A DNA stretch of 64,000 nucleotides, taken from positions 1,302,001-1,366,000 of the forward strand of contig NZ_JAGSYI010000002.1 of NCBI RefSeq assembly GCF_025685625.1, written 5' to 3'. Below the pieces are notes generated by a model. That model was not told the DNA's origin and did no database searches. It saw only the letters and a program-made list of their open reading frames with translations. The first letter of the stretch is position 1, and every line of letters begins with the position of its first letter. Positions 27,468-36,084 of this stretch are shown here, piece by piece. The DNA is from Acidicapsa acidisoli. GTDB taxonomy: Bacteria > Acidobacteriota > Terriglobia > Terriglobales > Acidobacteriaceae. A program made the position numbers and the translations under genes.

Positions 27468-28646
27468 ATGCTGCCTTCGAATCCAGCCACAAAAAAACGA
27501 GCCTTGAAACAAGCCTCGAACAGTCGAGCCTCGAAAAACCTGCTCCGAGCCATCATCTTCGTCCTTCTGCTATCTTCCATGCCGCGCCTGTATGCCCAGG
27601 CCGCGCTTCTGCTGGAGCAGCCATATGGAGTTTTCGGCACGCTCAATCCTACCGGCCACACCGCGATCTATCTGGAGCGCGTATGCGCGGATACGCCGGT
27701 TCATCTGCGAATGTGCAACGACGGCGAGACTGGCGTGGTAATCAGCCGTTACCACGGCATGGGCGGATACGACTGGGTGGCGATTCCCCTGATCCCGTAT
27801 CTATACGCCGTGGACGATCCTGCAAAAGTGCCAACAAAGGTCGACCCGGAAATCGTCCGGCGCTTCAGAGATCACTATCGCGAAGCTCTGCTTGGCACAT
27901 TCGGCGACGCTCTGCCGAAAGGCAACGCGTTCCGCGACGGCTGGGTGCAGTTGGTAGGCACGGCTTATGACCGCCGCACCTATGCCTTTCGCTTTGCGAC
28001 TACACCGGAGCAGGACCGTCAACTCGTCGCTCGCGTCAATGCGCTCTCCAATGTTTCGCACTTCAACCTCGAATACAACAATTGCGCCGACTTCGATCGG
28101 TTCATTTTGAACAATTACTTCCCACATCAATTCAAGCGCACCATTTTTCCGGATGTTGGCATGACCACTCCGAAACACATCGCATACTCCCTGGTGAAGT
28201 ACAGCAAGCGCCATCCCGAGACTCAGCTCACCATCCTGGAAATTCCCCAGGTTCCCGGTAACCGGCATGAAAGCCGCTCCATTCGCGGCGTGGATGAGTC
28301 CTTGGTCACGGATGGATATGTGATCCCGATTGCGGTCCTCAATCCCTACATAGGTGGAGGCTTGCTGGCCGACTACCTCGTAAAAGGCCGATACAATCTC
28401 GTCCCGAAGAATCCCGCTACGGTCGGTCCGGAGCATCTTGACGCGCTCACACAACCTTCCGATCCGGCCTCGACACCTGCATCGACCCCAGCTTCGTCTG
28501 AAACTGGTTCGCAGGAAGAGAATCCACCTGACTCCGTGCAGCCAGCGGCTAGCGTACCGAACGAGGATGCCTCTGCTCCGGCGCATTCAACCCGTCCGGC
28601 GCAGGCTCCATCCACGCCTGCGTCGCCTACAAAAGTTCAGCCCTGA
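27468..28646 (+). CDS. Secreted protein with permuted papain-like (NlpC/P60-superfamily, DUF4105-like) features
   Basis: The 392-residue product has a basic N-terminus, a signal peptide (about residues 24-45, LLRAIIFVLLLSSMPRLYAQ) and a soluble domain. Two conserved-looking motifs appear in permuted order: His64 in PTGHTAIYLERVC and Cys206 in LEYNNCADFDRFILN. His-before-Cys is the arrangement of circularly permuted papain-fold enzymes such as the DUF4105, YiiX and LRAT groups. A Pro/Ser/Thr-rich tail (about residues 325-392) follows. A peptidase, amidase or acyltransferase role at the cell surface is possible, but I cannot name the substrate. No operon partner. Confidence 0.7.
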   Translation: MLPSNPATKKRALKQASNSRASKNLLRAIIFVLLLSSMPRLYAQAALLLEQPYGVFGTLNPTGHTAIYLERVCADTPVHLRMCNDGETGVVISRYHGMGGYDWVAIPLIPYLYAVDDPAKVPTKVDPEIVRRFRDHYREALLGTFGDALPKGNAFRDGWVQLVGTAYDRRTYAFRFATTPEQDRQLVARVNALSNVSHFNLEYNNCADFDRFILNNYFPHQFKRTIFPDVGMTTPKHIAYSLVKYSKRHPETQLTILEIPQVPGNRHESRSIRGVDESLVTDGYVIPIAVLNPYIGGGLLADYLVKGRYNLVPKNPATVGPEHLDALTQPSDPASTPASTPASSETGSQEENPPDSVQPAASVPNEDASAPAHSTRPAQAPSTPASPTKVQP

Positions 28647-28659
28647 GCCCAAAACCGCC

Positions 28660-28688
28660 GTGGCCGGAAACGGAAGGTTTCCAGCCAC
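28660..28688. terminator. Hairpin between convergent genes
   Basis: gtggccggaaac and gtttccagccac form an imperfect stem in the 90-bp gap between two convergent stops. There is no T run on either strand; it may still act as a bidirectional barrier. Confidence 0.4.
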
Positions 28689-28736
28689 GCGATCCCACAC
28701 CCTTTAGCCCTGCTAAGGACTACTTTTCAAGCTGCA

Positions 28737-30452
28737 CTACTTTTCGAGTTCCTCCAGGACATCAGGCAGAATTTGCGTGCCCTCGGCTCTCACCGCATCC
28801 AGTTCGTTCGGATCCAGCCCCAGCGCCTTCAGGATCGTCGGCGCAACCTGGGTGGTCGCGGTCTCGGCCGATACCGTCTTTGCCCGGAAGTGTGGATTGG
28901 CAACCAGAAGCATGACATTGGTATCGTCATGCGCGAATCCGCCGTGGTCGCCGATCATCGCGGTGCTGCCCGAGTACGTGATTCCCAGATTCGGCGTTAC
29001 GATGATGTCCGGGCTTCGCGGGTCTTGGCCAGGCTCGAGACCGCCGATGTGATAGTTCGGCGCCAGGGTCGGCCCATACAAAATCTCCCCCAGTCCGAGC
29101 GCTGTTGCGTTGGCTTCGAGCAAATCCACGGCTGCGGTGACGCTTTCGCCCTTTTTCAGCCACAGGACGGATACATCGTCTTCTGTTGCGCCGATGCCGG
29201 TTGGGTTGAGCGGCGACTCCGAGAAGGGAATGGCAGTGCCCAGCAGCGTTGCCGGTGTATTGGCTCCGTCGGCCACGTACCGCGTGGGGTCGATGGGCGA
29301 CTCGCCATGCTTTGCCGTAACGATAACCAGCGTCTCGTCGTAGATGCCCCGGTCCTTGAGCGCGTTGACGATGTCGCCGATCGAGGCGTCTACAAACTCG
29401 ATCTCGCTCAGCAACTCTTCGCTGGGCACGGCCGCCGCGTTCTTATATCCACCCGCGCCGACGCCCGGCTCATTTAACGATTGCCCATAGTAGACCGACT
29501 GGAAGTTCATGCCGAAGACGGCTGGCGTAACCGACGGCGCTCCGGTGTGCGTCTTGCCTTCGATCTCATTCAACAGCGCTTTCACGCGCAGCGCGTCATA
29601 ACATTGCACGTTCAGGAAACTGCTCGTCCATCCGGACAGAGCTGACGTATCCCGAACCGTGGCGCAGGAAACGCCCAGCGCGGTCTTGACGCCGGGCAGC
29701 GGAACCACGTTCGACGCCACTTCGGGCACATACAGGTCGTCCACATTTTTGCCGTCGCCGGGCCCGTTCACGAACGCGTACGACGGACGCTTGTCGATCC
29801 ACGCCGTGTACCCGCCTGCCTTGTGGACCACGCCAAAGATCGTGTTGGTCCGGATGAACTGCCAGGGCCACACTGGCAAGCAGCCTGTCTGCGGGTCTCG
29901 CACCAGCCTCTTGTAGTCAATGGAAGCAGCCGTGCCGTCGGTCAGGCTAGCGCCCGGCGCGCCGCCGTTCAACTTGGTCGCGTCGATATCGATGCCCTGG
30001 GTGTTGTCGGTCGTCGTCCCGGTGGGTATCCCGTAAGGCGTGCATGGACCTGCCGCCAGTCCGCTGGCCGTCGCTACTGCCGGCGCGTCGAGCGAGCGGT
30101 CATAAGCCACGTCGTAGTAGATGCCGGTTGTCTTGGGAGTTCCGCCGGTAATCAGCGCGGTCAATCCTGGGAAGGAGTCGGAGGGCTTCGACGACGTAGC
30201 ACCCACATAGCTGATTCCTCGGCGACCAAGCTCCGCCAGATTGGGGCAGTACGGATCGCCGCCGTTCGCACCCGCGATACCGTGAGTGCAGTTATAGAAA
30301 TCCACCTCGTGCATGCCGTCAATGCTGAGCAGCACCACATGCTTGATATTGCGTGAACCAATTCTGCCCTTTTCTTCCGCCATTCCCCATATAGACGAGG
30401 TCAACGTGACCGCCGCCACAACACCAGCCAGTACAAGCGTTTTTGCTCTCAT
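28737..30452 (-). CDS. Secreted alkaline phosphatase superfamily phosphodiesterase (NPP-like)
   Basis: The start is ATG 30452, preceded by gcgggggac, giving 571 residues with a signal peptide (MRAKTLVLAGVVAAVTLTSS). The enzyme belongs to the type I phosphodiesterase/nucleotide pyrophosphatase group: metal-binding Asp in HVVLLSIDGMHE, the nucleophile region SKPSDSFPGLTALITGG where a Ser or Thr is modified, then VTAKHGESP and GDHGGFAHDD with the remaining metal ligands. It should act in the periplasm on phosphodiesters; the substrate is unknown. It is divergent from the LacI gene, with 231 bp between them. Confidence 0.87.
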   Translation of the reverse strand: MRAKTLVLAGVVAAVTLTSSIWGMAEEKGRIGSRNIKHVVLLSIDGMHEVDFYNCTHGIAGANGGDPYCPNLAELGRRGISYVGATSSKPSDSFPGLTALITGGTPKTTGIYYDVAYDRSLDAPAVATASGLAAGPCTPYGIPTGTTTDNTQGIDIDATKLNGGAPGASLTDGTAASIDYKRLVRDPQTGCLPVWPWQFIRTNTIFGVVHKAGGYTAWIDKRPSYAFVNGPGDGKNVDDLYVPEVASNVVPLPGVKTALGVSCATVRDTSALSGWTSSFLNVQCYDALRVKALLNEIEGKTHTGAPSVTPAVFGMNFQSVYYGQSLNEPGVGAGGYKNAAAVPSEELLSEIEFVDASIGDIVNALKDRGIYDETLVIVTAKHGESPIDPTRYVADGANTPATLLGTAIPFSESPLNPTGIGATEDDVSVLWLKKGESVTAAVDLLEANATALGLGEILYGPTLAPNYHIGGLEPGQDPRSPDIIVTPNLGITYSGSTAMIGDHGGFAHDDTNVMLLVANPHFRAKTVSAETATTQVAPTILKALGLDPNELDAVRAEGTQILPDVLEELEK

Positions 30453-30683
30453 ATCAGTCCCCCGCGCGAGCTTAGCTGCGAGGACATTACTTTGGCGTCT
30501 CTTCTTTGTGAAAACTGGGTAAATCCTCGCCTGCAACTCGCGCAAGCTTCGTAAAATCAGAAACCGCTTCATTGGAGCCATGCGGAATCTACTAGAATCC
30601 TCCCGAGCTTCGCGCGGTACTCCCAATATTCCAAAGGAGTTTTCTTTTTTTGCACAGGAAAGAAAACAAAGTAACATGAATTC

Positions 30684-31772
30684 GTGAGCCGAAAAGGAAG
30701 CCGCACCACCGTTTCCAGCAAACCAGACATCCGAACCGTGGCCGCGCTCGCCAAGGTTTCGATCGCCACGGTCTCCCGCACCATCAACTCCTCTCCGGCT
30801 GTCAGCCAGAAGCTCTCCCAGCGAGTCTGGCAGGCCATCGAGGAGCTGAACTACTTCCCTAACACCCACGCACGGAGCCTGGTCTCAGGCCGCAGCCGCA
30901 TCCTGGGCATTATTGTCGAAAACATTACCAATCCGTTCTTCCCGGAACTGATCTCCAGTTTCGAAGAAATCGCCGTCGCCCACGGCTACGAAATTCTGGT
31001 CAGCTCCACTAACATCAACAGCGCCAGCCAGCTCACAAGCTGCGTCCGCCGCATGCTGGAGCGCAAAGTCGAAGGCGTCGCCGTACTCACTTTCGGCAGC
31101 GAAGAGTCGGTCCTCGACCAGCTCTCGATCCACAACATGCCCATTGTCCTCGCCGAGTTCCACTTGGACGACCCCAAAGTCAGCACCATCCTGCTCGACT
31201 ACTCGGCAGGCATTCATGCCGCAGTGGCTCACCTGGTTCAGCTCGGCCACACCCGCATCGGCTTCCTTGCTGGGCCGCATACGCTGCACTCCGCGATCAC
31301 ACGCCTCGAAGCCTTCCAGCAGACCATGCGGGAAGCTAATCTCAAGGTCCATAAGAGCTGGATCATCGAGTGCGACCATACGCTCAAAGGGGGCGTCGCC
31401 GGTTTCGGCAAACTGATGGCGCTCCACAGCCGTCCAACTGCCCTCATCTGCTCCAACGACATGACAGCCATCGGCGTCCTGCGCGCTGTCTACATGGCAG
31501 GCCTGCGCGTGCCGGAAGATCTTTCGGTGATCGGCCTAGACGACATCGACTTTGCCGAATTCACGCTGCCTCCGCTCACCACCATCCGCCTCTCGCGGCA
31601 GGAGCTGGCCAAAGCCGCATTCGACGCCTTGCGTCTGCAAGCTGAAAATGCAGCCAACTCCGCCAACGGTTCGGTGATCCAGCGCGAGTTCCTGGTTTCG
31701 ACCAGCCTCGTCGTTCGCGGTTCGACGGCCCCGCCTGCTGCGGAAAACTCCAAAACACCCGCCAAGAACTAA
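30684..31772 (+). CDS. LacI family transcriptional regulator
   Basis: A GTG start at 30684 gives 362 residues. The N-terminal HTH and hinge read VAALAKVSIATVSRTINSS and RVWQAIEELNYFPNTHARSL. The periplasmic-binding-protein-like sensor follows (ILGIIVENITNPFFPELISSF, HLVQLGHTRIGFLAGP, ALICSNDMTAIGVLRA, DLSVIGLDDIDFAEF). Such proteins bind sugars or nucleosides and repress catabolic genes. It may regulate itself and the divergent phosphodiesterase gene. Its stop overlaps that of the convergent acyltransferase gene by four bases. Confidence 0.93.
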   Translation: MSRKGSRTTVSSKPDIRTVAALAKVSIATVSRTINSSPAVSQKLSQRVWQAIEELNYFPNTHARSLVSGRSRILGIIVENITNPFFPELISSFEEIAVAHGYEILVSSTNINSASQLTSCVRRMLERKVEGVAVLTFGSEESVLDQLSIHNMPIVLAEFHLDDPKVSTILLDYSAGIHAAVAHLVQLGHTRIGFLAGPHTLHSAITRLEAFQQTMREANLKVHKSWIIECDHTLKGGVAGFGKLMALHSRPTALICSNDMTAIGVLRAVYMAGLRVPEDLSVIGLDDIDFAEFTLPPLTTIRLSRQELAKAAFDALRLQAENAANSANGSVIQREFLVSTSLVVRGSTAPPAAENSKTPAKN

Positions 31773-32542
31773 ACACAGGGAAGTTCAGTCGGGGACTTTT
31801 CCTCGCTGCGCATTGCCTCGACCGCATTATGGCTTCGCCATGCCGCCGCGCCCCGATCCGGAAAGATCTCCGGCGCGCCAAACCGGATTACCGCCATAAA
31901 ATCATCCACTTCCAGCACGCGCAGCAGATGAGGAAGAAACGATTCGTCCCCAAACCAGCAGAGATCGCGCTCCGTTCCCGCGCCGCTCCGCTCGTAGAAG
32001 ATCGCAGCGGGCGTCACCCGCACCCGACCCTCCACTGCCGGGGCAAACAGCGTTGAGTGAAATCGGATTACCTCGCTCCCATCCGTGCTCGTTCCCTCCG
32101 GAAACAGCACCACCGGCACACACTCGGCCAGCCGAAGCACCATCTCGTCCGCCGCGTCCCACGCGCTGGCCCGGCTGCTGCGATCGACAAAAATCGCCCC
32201 GCCCATCTTCGACAGCGGTCCAAAAAACGGCCAGCTGCCGATCTCTTCCTTGGCTACAAAGGCGCACGGGAGCGCGACGCTCGCAATCACAATATCCAGA
32301 TAGCTCAGGTGGTTGGCAACGATGAGCGTGCTTCCGGCGGCCATATCGCCCTCCACCCGATAATGAATTCCCATCGCCGCCAGCACCAGGCGACCACAGA
32401 AATGCATCCACTCCGCGCGTTGTTGCGCAGTCACCCGCCTGCCCCGAAGGAAGGCAACGAGGCTCGTACCCTGAAACCGCAGGGCACAGAAGAGAAGAGA
32501 TGCGACCAGTAGAAAGCCGCGCCGGGCGGCCCGCCAGCTCAC
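31769..32542 (-). CDS. 1-acyl-glycerol-3-phosphate acyltransferase family protein (OlsA/PlsC-like)
   Basis: The protein has an N-terminal membrane segment (FLLVASLLFCALRF), the acyltransferase block I NHLSYLD (catalytic His and Asp), IFVDRSSRASA, block III FPEGTST, and a C-terminal conserved region. PlsC acylates lysophosphatidate; the OlsA branch acylates lyso-ornithine lipid. The start codon overlaps the stop of the upstream OlsB-like gene (ATGA), which argues for coupling and for ornithine-lipid synthesis. Length is 257 residues. Confidence 0.85.
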   Translation of the reverse strand: MSWRAARRGFLLVASLLFCALRFQGTSLVAFLRGRRVTAQQRAEWMHFCGRLVLAAMGIHYRVEGDMAAGSTLIVANHLSYLDIVIASVALPCAFVAKEEIGSWPFFGPLSKMGGAIFVDRSSRASAWDAADEMVLRLAECVPVVLFPEGTSTDGSEVIRFHSTLFAPAVEGRVRVTPAAIFYERSGAGTERDLCWFGDESFLPHLLRVLEVDDFMAVIRFGAPEIFPDRGAAAWRSHNAVEAMRSEEKSPTELPCV

Positions 32543-33540
32543 TCCGCTAGCGGCGCCAGGAACCGGTTCCGCGCAGACGACGAAATCGTGCGCAGATCCA
32601 ACAATGTCAGGAAGTCGATGGTCCCAAACTCCCGATCCCAGGCGGGCGCACTGCAGATGCGCGCCCCGATAGCAAGATAGGTCTTCAAAAGCTTCGGGAC
32701 CTTGGCTGGCTCGGACGCTGGCGTCAGATCTGATTCTTTCGCAGAACCAGACTCCGAATCTTCATGCTCGCCCGGGCAGATAAATCCCTCGGCGGGCAGC
32801 GTCTGCAACTCTGCTGCCGCGCGGTAGTTGGTCAACTGGCGATACATCTGCCAGCCCTCGCGCGGGTCCACCGAGTTCAAAGACGAGCATCCGATCAGAT
32901 AGCGCAACTGCATGTCCGTAGCATACTGCGCAATACCGCGCCACAGAAGCGTTAATACTTCCGGCGTCCGGTGTTCGCGATCAATCGACGCCCGCCCCAG
33001 TTCCAGAATCTCCCCGCGCATCGCCTCATACGGCGCAAACCCGAACTCCTGCTGCGAGTAATAGCCGAGATTCTGCTCCGCCGTAATGCCCGACTGCATG
33101 CGGTAGGTGCCGACGATCCTGCGGTCGACTTTGTCCTCGACCAGGAGATGTTCACAAAAAAGGTCAAACTGGTCCGTGTCCAGCCCAGTTTCATACGAGG
33201 CGTCGAGTCCCTTGCCCAGTTCGATATTGAAGACCTTGAAGCGCAACCGACATGCCGCGTCCCGATCCTCTATCGACTGCGCCAGACGCAGCCTGTACCG
33301 TCCCACCTCGGCATGAACACGAGGAAACGCGGGACAGGGCGGAGCGAGCAGTGGAACCGAGAATTCCGGCGCGGACGCGATACCAACTCCGGAAGTGGCA
33401 CCGGAGACGGAAACCTCCCACAGGGGCGAAGCAGAAGCCGCCAGCCCGGAAGGATCTTTCAACCCTGTCTGAGTGTTCACGGCAACAGTATGGCCCGGAT
33501 ATTGCGAAAGGATGGTGAACGCAGTGCGAACACAATGCAA
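32539..33540 (-). CDS. OlsB-like ornithine N-acyltransferase (GNAT-fold, hemolysin-like)
   Basis: The core (about residues 80-260) matches acyl-ACP-dependent N-acyltransferases that make lyso-ornithine lipid: RLRFKVFNIELG, FDLFCEHLLVED, RIVGTYRMQSG, EILELGRASIDREHR, YLIGCSSLNSVDP. The first 80 residues are low-complexity and the true start may be later (GTG 33480 is one choice); the TTG at 33540 is simply the longest. A C-terminal segment (KVPKLLKTYLAIGARICSAPAWD) is typical. It is translationally coupled to the OlsA-like gene. Ornithine lipids replace phospholipids during phosphate stress. Confidence 0.82.
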   Translation of the reverse strand: MHCVRTAFTILSQYPGHTVAVNTQTGLKDPSGLAASASPLWEVSVSGATSGVGIASAPEFSVPLLAPPCPAFPRVHAEVGRYRLRLAQSIEDRDAACRLRFKVFNIELGKGLDASYETGLDTDQFDLFCEHLLVEDKVDRRIVGTYRMQSGITAEQNLGYYSQQEFGFAPYEAMRGEILELGRASIDREHRTPEVLTLLWRGIAQYATDMQLRYLIGCSSLNSVDPREGWQMYRQLTNYRAAAELQTLPAEGFICPGEHEDSESGSAKESDLTPASEPAKVPKLLKTYLAIGARICSAPAWDREFGTIDFLTLLDLRTISSSARNRFLAPLAE

Positions 33541-33582
33541 ATTCTGACCAAAGATGTAAGCAGAAGCAACACAGCTCCAGCG

Positions 33583-34047
33583 CTATTCCATGCTTTTCCG
33601 ATAAACGATAAACCCGGAAAGGTCAGCCACCCGATCATAGAGTTTTCTGGCAGTGCTATTGGTTTCGTGAGTCAGCCAGTACACCCTCGTCGAACCGGCA
33701 AGTTTTGCCTGCCCATAGACCGCATGGATCAGTTTTTGACCAACTCCCTTGCCTCGCAGCGACGGGACAGTGAAAAGATCGTGCAGATAACACGTCGGAG
33801 CGATCGAAAGCGTGGTGCGATGAAAAAGATAATGAACAAGACCGACCAGCTTGTCTTCTTGTTCCGCCACAAGTGCATGAACCGGCTCATAGGCGTCGAA
33901 AAAACGCGCCCATGTCATCTGCGTGATTTCTTCCGGCAGAGCCGTCGAACCCGAGCGGCCATAAAACTCGTTATAGCCCTCCCAGAGAGCACGCCACTGA
34001 GAATAATCCGTGCGAAGAACGGCGCGGATCGTTACATCTTCTGCCAC
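33583..34047 (-). CDS. GNAT family N-acetyltransferase
   Basis: The GTG at 34047 is preferred because ggagag lies three bases upstream; a longer frame runs to TTG 34101. The 154-residue protein shows the GNAT fold: VTIRAVLRTDYSQW, GLVHYLFH, CYLHDLFTVPSLRGKGVGQKL (acetyl-CoA loop R-G-K-G-V-G) and YWLTHETNSTARKLYDRV. The acceptor is unknown. It lies in a minus-strand series between the sulfur-carrier gene and the OlsB-like gene, but the gaps do not show an operon. Confidence 0.88.
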   Translation of the reverse strand: MAEDVTIRAVLRTDYSQWRALWEGYNEFYGRSGSTALPEEITQMTWARFFDAYEPVHALVAEQEDKLVGLVHYLFHRTTLSIAPTCYLHDLFTVPSLRGKGVGQKLIHAVYGQAKLAGSTRVYWLTHETNSTARKLYDRVADLSGFIVYRKSME

Positions 34048-34154
34048 TTGCTCTCCAAAGATGACCAATTTAACCACGCAACGTTTCGGATTCAAACCCA
34101 AAGGAAAAGCCGAACCGCATTCAGCGATTCGGCCTCATCCCTCATCAATCCAAC

Positions 34155-34430
34155 TCAACCACCGGCGATCGAAGGAATCACCAGCACCTCATCCCCGTCC
34201 TGAAAGGCGTACTTCTCATTGCCCAGGAAGCGAATGTCTTCTTCATTCACATAGAAGTTAATGAACTTGCGCACCTGTCCGTCTTCGCCGCGCAAATGCT
34301 GGCGCAGCGCCGGAAAACGCCCTTCCAGATCCTTGACGAGTTCCGGCAGATTGGCAGCAGCCGTATCGATCTCCCGCACGTTGTTGGTGTGCTTCTGAAA
34401 TGCATTGGGCAACAAAACCTTAACCGACAT
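34155..34430 (-). CDS. MoaD/ThiS family sulfur-carrier protein (MetO-like candidate)
   Basis: The 91-residue protein has a ubiquitin-like fold outline (KVLLPNAFQKHTNNVREIDT, then FINFYVNEEDIRFL) and ends in SIAGG. Its C-terminal Gly-Gly is the site that is adenylated and turned into a thiocarboxylate in sulfur carriers. The start lies 11 bases inside the end of the upstream threonine-synthase-family gene, so the two are translated together. This pairing, behind a SAM riboswitch, points to sulfur donation for homocysteine rather than to molybdopterin or thiamine synthesis. Confidence 0.88.
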   Translation of the reverse strand: MSVKVLLPNAFQKHTNNVREIDTAAANLPELVKDLEGRFPALRQHLRGEDGQVRKFINFYVNEEDIRFLGNEKYAFQDGDEVLVIPSIAGG

Positions 34431-35691
34431 ACACCGCTCCCGCCAAGCCAGCCGCCCGGCCTTCCTGTTCTTCTAAATAGGCCGCAAAGTCCGACATGCG
34501 CGGACGAACCGCAGCATCCTGTGCATATGCTCCCTGCAATACATCGGTCGTCTTCAGCCCGTTGCCGGTGATGCAGCTCACTGTCAGCTCATCGGGCTTG
34601 ATGCGCCCATGCGCATAGAGCCGCGCTGTGACCGCCGTCGTCACGCCGCCTGCAGTCTCCGTAAACACGCCCTCGGTCTCGGCCAGTTCCTGGATCGCCG
34701 AGACAATCTCCACATCCGAAACATCCTCGGCCCAGCCGCCAGAATCCCGAATCACGCGAATCGCATATGGCCCATCCGCCGGGTTGCCGATCGCCAGCGA
34801 GCGAGCAATCGTATTCGGCCTCTGCGGCTCGATGTTGTCTGCGCCGCCTTTTACCGCCGTCGAAATCGGCGAGCATCCGGTCGCCTGAGCGCCGAAGAAC
34901 TTCACCGGCTTGTCTTCGACCAGCCCAAGAGTGACGAGTTCCTTGAAAGCCTTGCGAATCTTGGTAATCAGCGACCCGCCCGCCATGGGAACAACGACGT
35001 TATCCGGCAACCGCCAGCCAAGCTGCTCGGCAATCTCGAACCCAACCGACTTCGAGCCCTCGGCGTAATACGGTCGCAGATTCACGTTGACAAAGCCCCA
35101 GTTGTACTTCTCCGCGATCTGCGAACAGAGCCGGTTGCAATGGTCATAATTGCCATCAATCCGGATTAAAGTAGCGCCATAGACCTGGGTATTCAAGATC
35201 TTCGCCGGTTCCAGATCGGAAGGCACGAGGATGTACGTCTTCAACCCCAACCGCGCCGCGCCGGCAGCGACCGCGTTGGCCAGGTTGCCCGTCGAAGAGC
35301 AGCCGACCGTATCGAATCCAAAGGCCTGCGCATTGGCCAGCGCCACGGCCACCACGCGATCCTTGAAGCTCAGGGTCGGCAGGCAGACAGCGTCATTCTT
35401 GATGTAGAGATTCGTTGCCCCGATCCGCTTCGCGAGCCTTGGAGCGGCCATCAGCGGAGTCATGCCCGCAGGCGTGGTTGGAATATAAGTATCAGAAACC
35501 GGCAGCAGCGCCCGATAGCGCCACATATTCAACGGACCGGCGGCAATCGCATCGCGCGTGAACCGGCTGCGCGCGTAATCCAGGTCAAAATCGACTTCCA
35601 GTGGAGAAAAACACTCATCGCAGATAGAGAGCGGCTGATTCCCGTAGCTCTTGCCGCACTCCCGACATCGCAGTTCGTAGGCCGTAGTCAA
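34420..35691 (-). CDS. thrC: Threonine synthase family PLP enzyme (possible MetM-type homocysteine synthase)
   Basis: The 423-residue enzyme starts at TTG 35691 after gaggga. An N-terminal zinc ribbon has Cys9-x2-Cys12 and Cys24-x2-Cys27. The PLP-binding Lys110 is in TLSFKDR, and the phosphate-binding loop is SSTGNLANAV. By family it converts O-phosphohomoserine to threonine. However, it overlaps a sulfur-carrier gene and has a SAM-I riboswitch in its leader, which regulates by methionine status. A MetM-type enzyme, which makes homocysteine from O-phosphohomoserine and a thiocarboxylated carrier, has been described from Streptomyces and is a threonine synthase homologue. I infer the same here; classic threonine synthase is still possible. 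Confidence 0.85.
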   Translation of the reverse strand: MTTAYELRCRECGKSYGNQPLSICDECFSPLEVDFDLDYARSRFTRDAIAAGPLNMWRYRALLPVSDTYIPTTPAGMTPLMAAPRLAKRIGATNLYIKNDAVCLPTLSFKDRVVAVALANAQAFGFDTVGCSSTGNLANAVAAGAARLGLKTYILVPSDLEPAKILNTQVYGATLIRIDGNYDHCNRLCSQIAEKYNWGFVNVNLRPYYAEGSKSVGFEIAEQLGWRLPDNVVVPMAGGSLITKIRKAFKELVTLGLVEDKPVKFFGAQATGCSPISTAVKGGADNIEPQRPNTIARSLAIGNPADGPYAIRVIRDSGGWAEDVSDVEIVSAIQELAETEGVFTETAGGVTTAVTARLYAHGRIKPDELTVSCITGNGLKTTDVLQGAYAQDAAVRPRMSDFAAYLEEQEGRAAGLAGAVYVG

Positions 35692-35842
35692 AGTTCCCTC
35701 GCGTATGCGAGAGCGGTTGGAAACGAGTACAGCGACTCTTCCACGACTAACGGCGACGTTTCACGGCTCTTGGCCTGAGCGAACCTGAGAGGGTGCAGTT
35801 GCGAAAATGCCTTTGACCCGAAGGCCAGTCCATTTTCCGAAT

Positions 35843-35947
35843 CTCATGTCCCCCGTTACCGGGCGAGAGTTGACACCGTGATCCAGAATTGCTCCGGCCG
35901 GTTGTCGTGGCGTCGCAGGGCTCGTCCCTCAACCACTCTTCATGAAA
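35843..35947 (-). promoter_or_regulatory. SAM-I (S-box) riboswitch
   Basis: On the minus strand, atttcatg and catgagat can form P1, enclosing the S-box core: aagagtggttgagggacgag, then ccctgcgacgccacgacaac and cggtgtcaactctcgcccgg. These follow the SAM-I consensus (GAGGGA, GCCC, GRNGCC, GGCAACC-like, GGTGCCAA-like) in the right order and spacing. The aptamer begins some 35 bases after a promoter and ends about 150 bases before the threonine-synthase-family gene. SAM binding should turn expression off. Confidence 0.9.
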
Positions 35948-35989
35948 TCCAGGTTCATTCCCGATAGGAACGAACCAGAATATGTATAT

Positions 35990-36018
35990 GGTATAGCAGA
36001 GCTTGCGCCGCAACGCAA
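35990..36018 (-). promoter_or_regulatory. Sigma-70-type promoter of the riboswitch-thrC-moaD transcript
   Basis: On the minus strand a -35 element ttgcgt (36013-36018) and a -10 element tatacc (35990-35995) are separated by 17 bp. Transcription should start near 35983, giving a leader that contains the SAM-I aptamer. Confidence 0.55.
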
Positions 36019-36084
36019 CTCGCCTTGCAGCGAATGGTGCCCACAGCTTCTTCAACTGCCTGAATCAGGAATCAAAACTGCAGA

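Noticed and set aside
32971-34203. 410-residue plus-strand frame
   Set aside because: It is antisense to the OlsB-like and GNAT genes, which show conserved motifs.
35747-36055. 102-residue minus-strand reading frame upstream of the threonine-synthase-family gene
   Set aside because: It overlaps the promoter and the SAM-I aptamer and has no protein features; the sequence is explained as an RNA leader.
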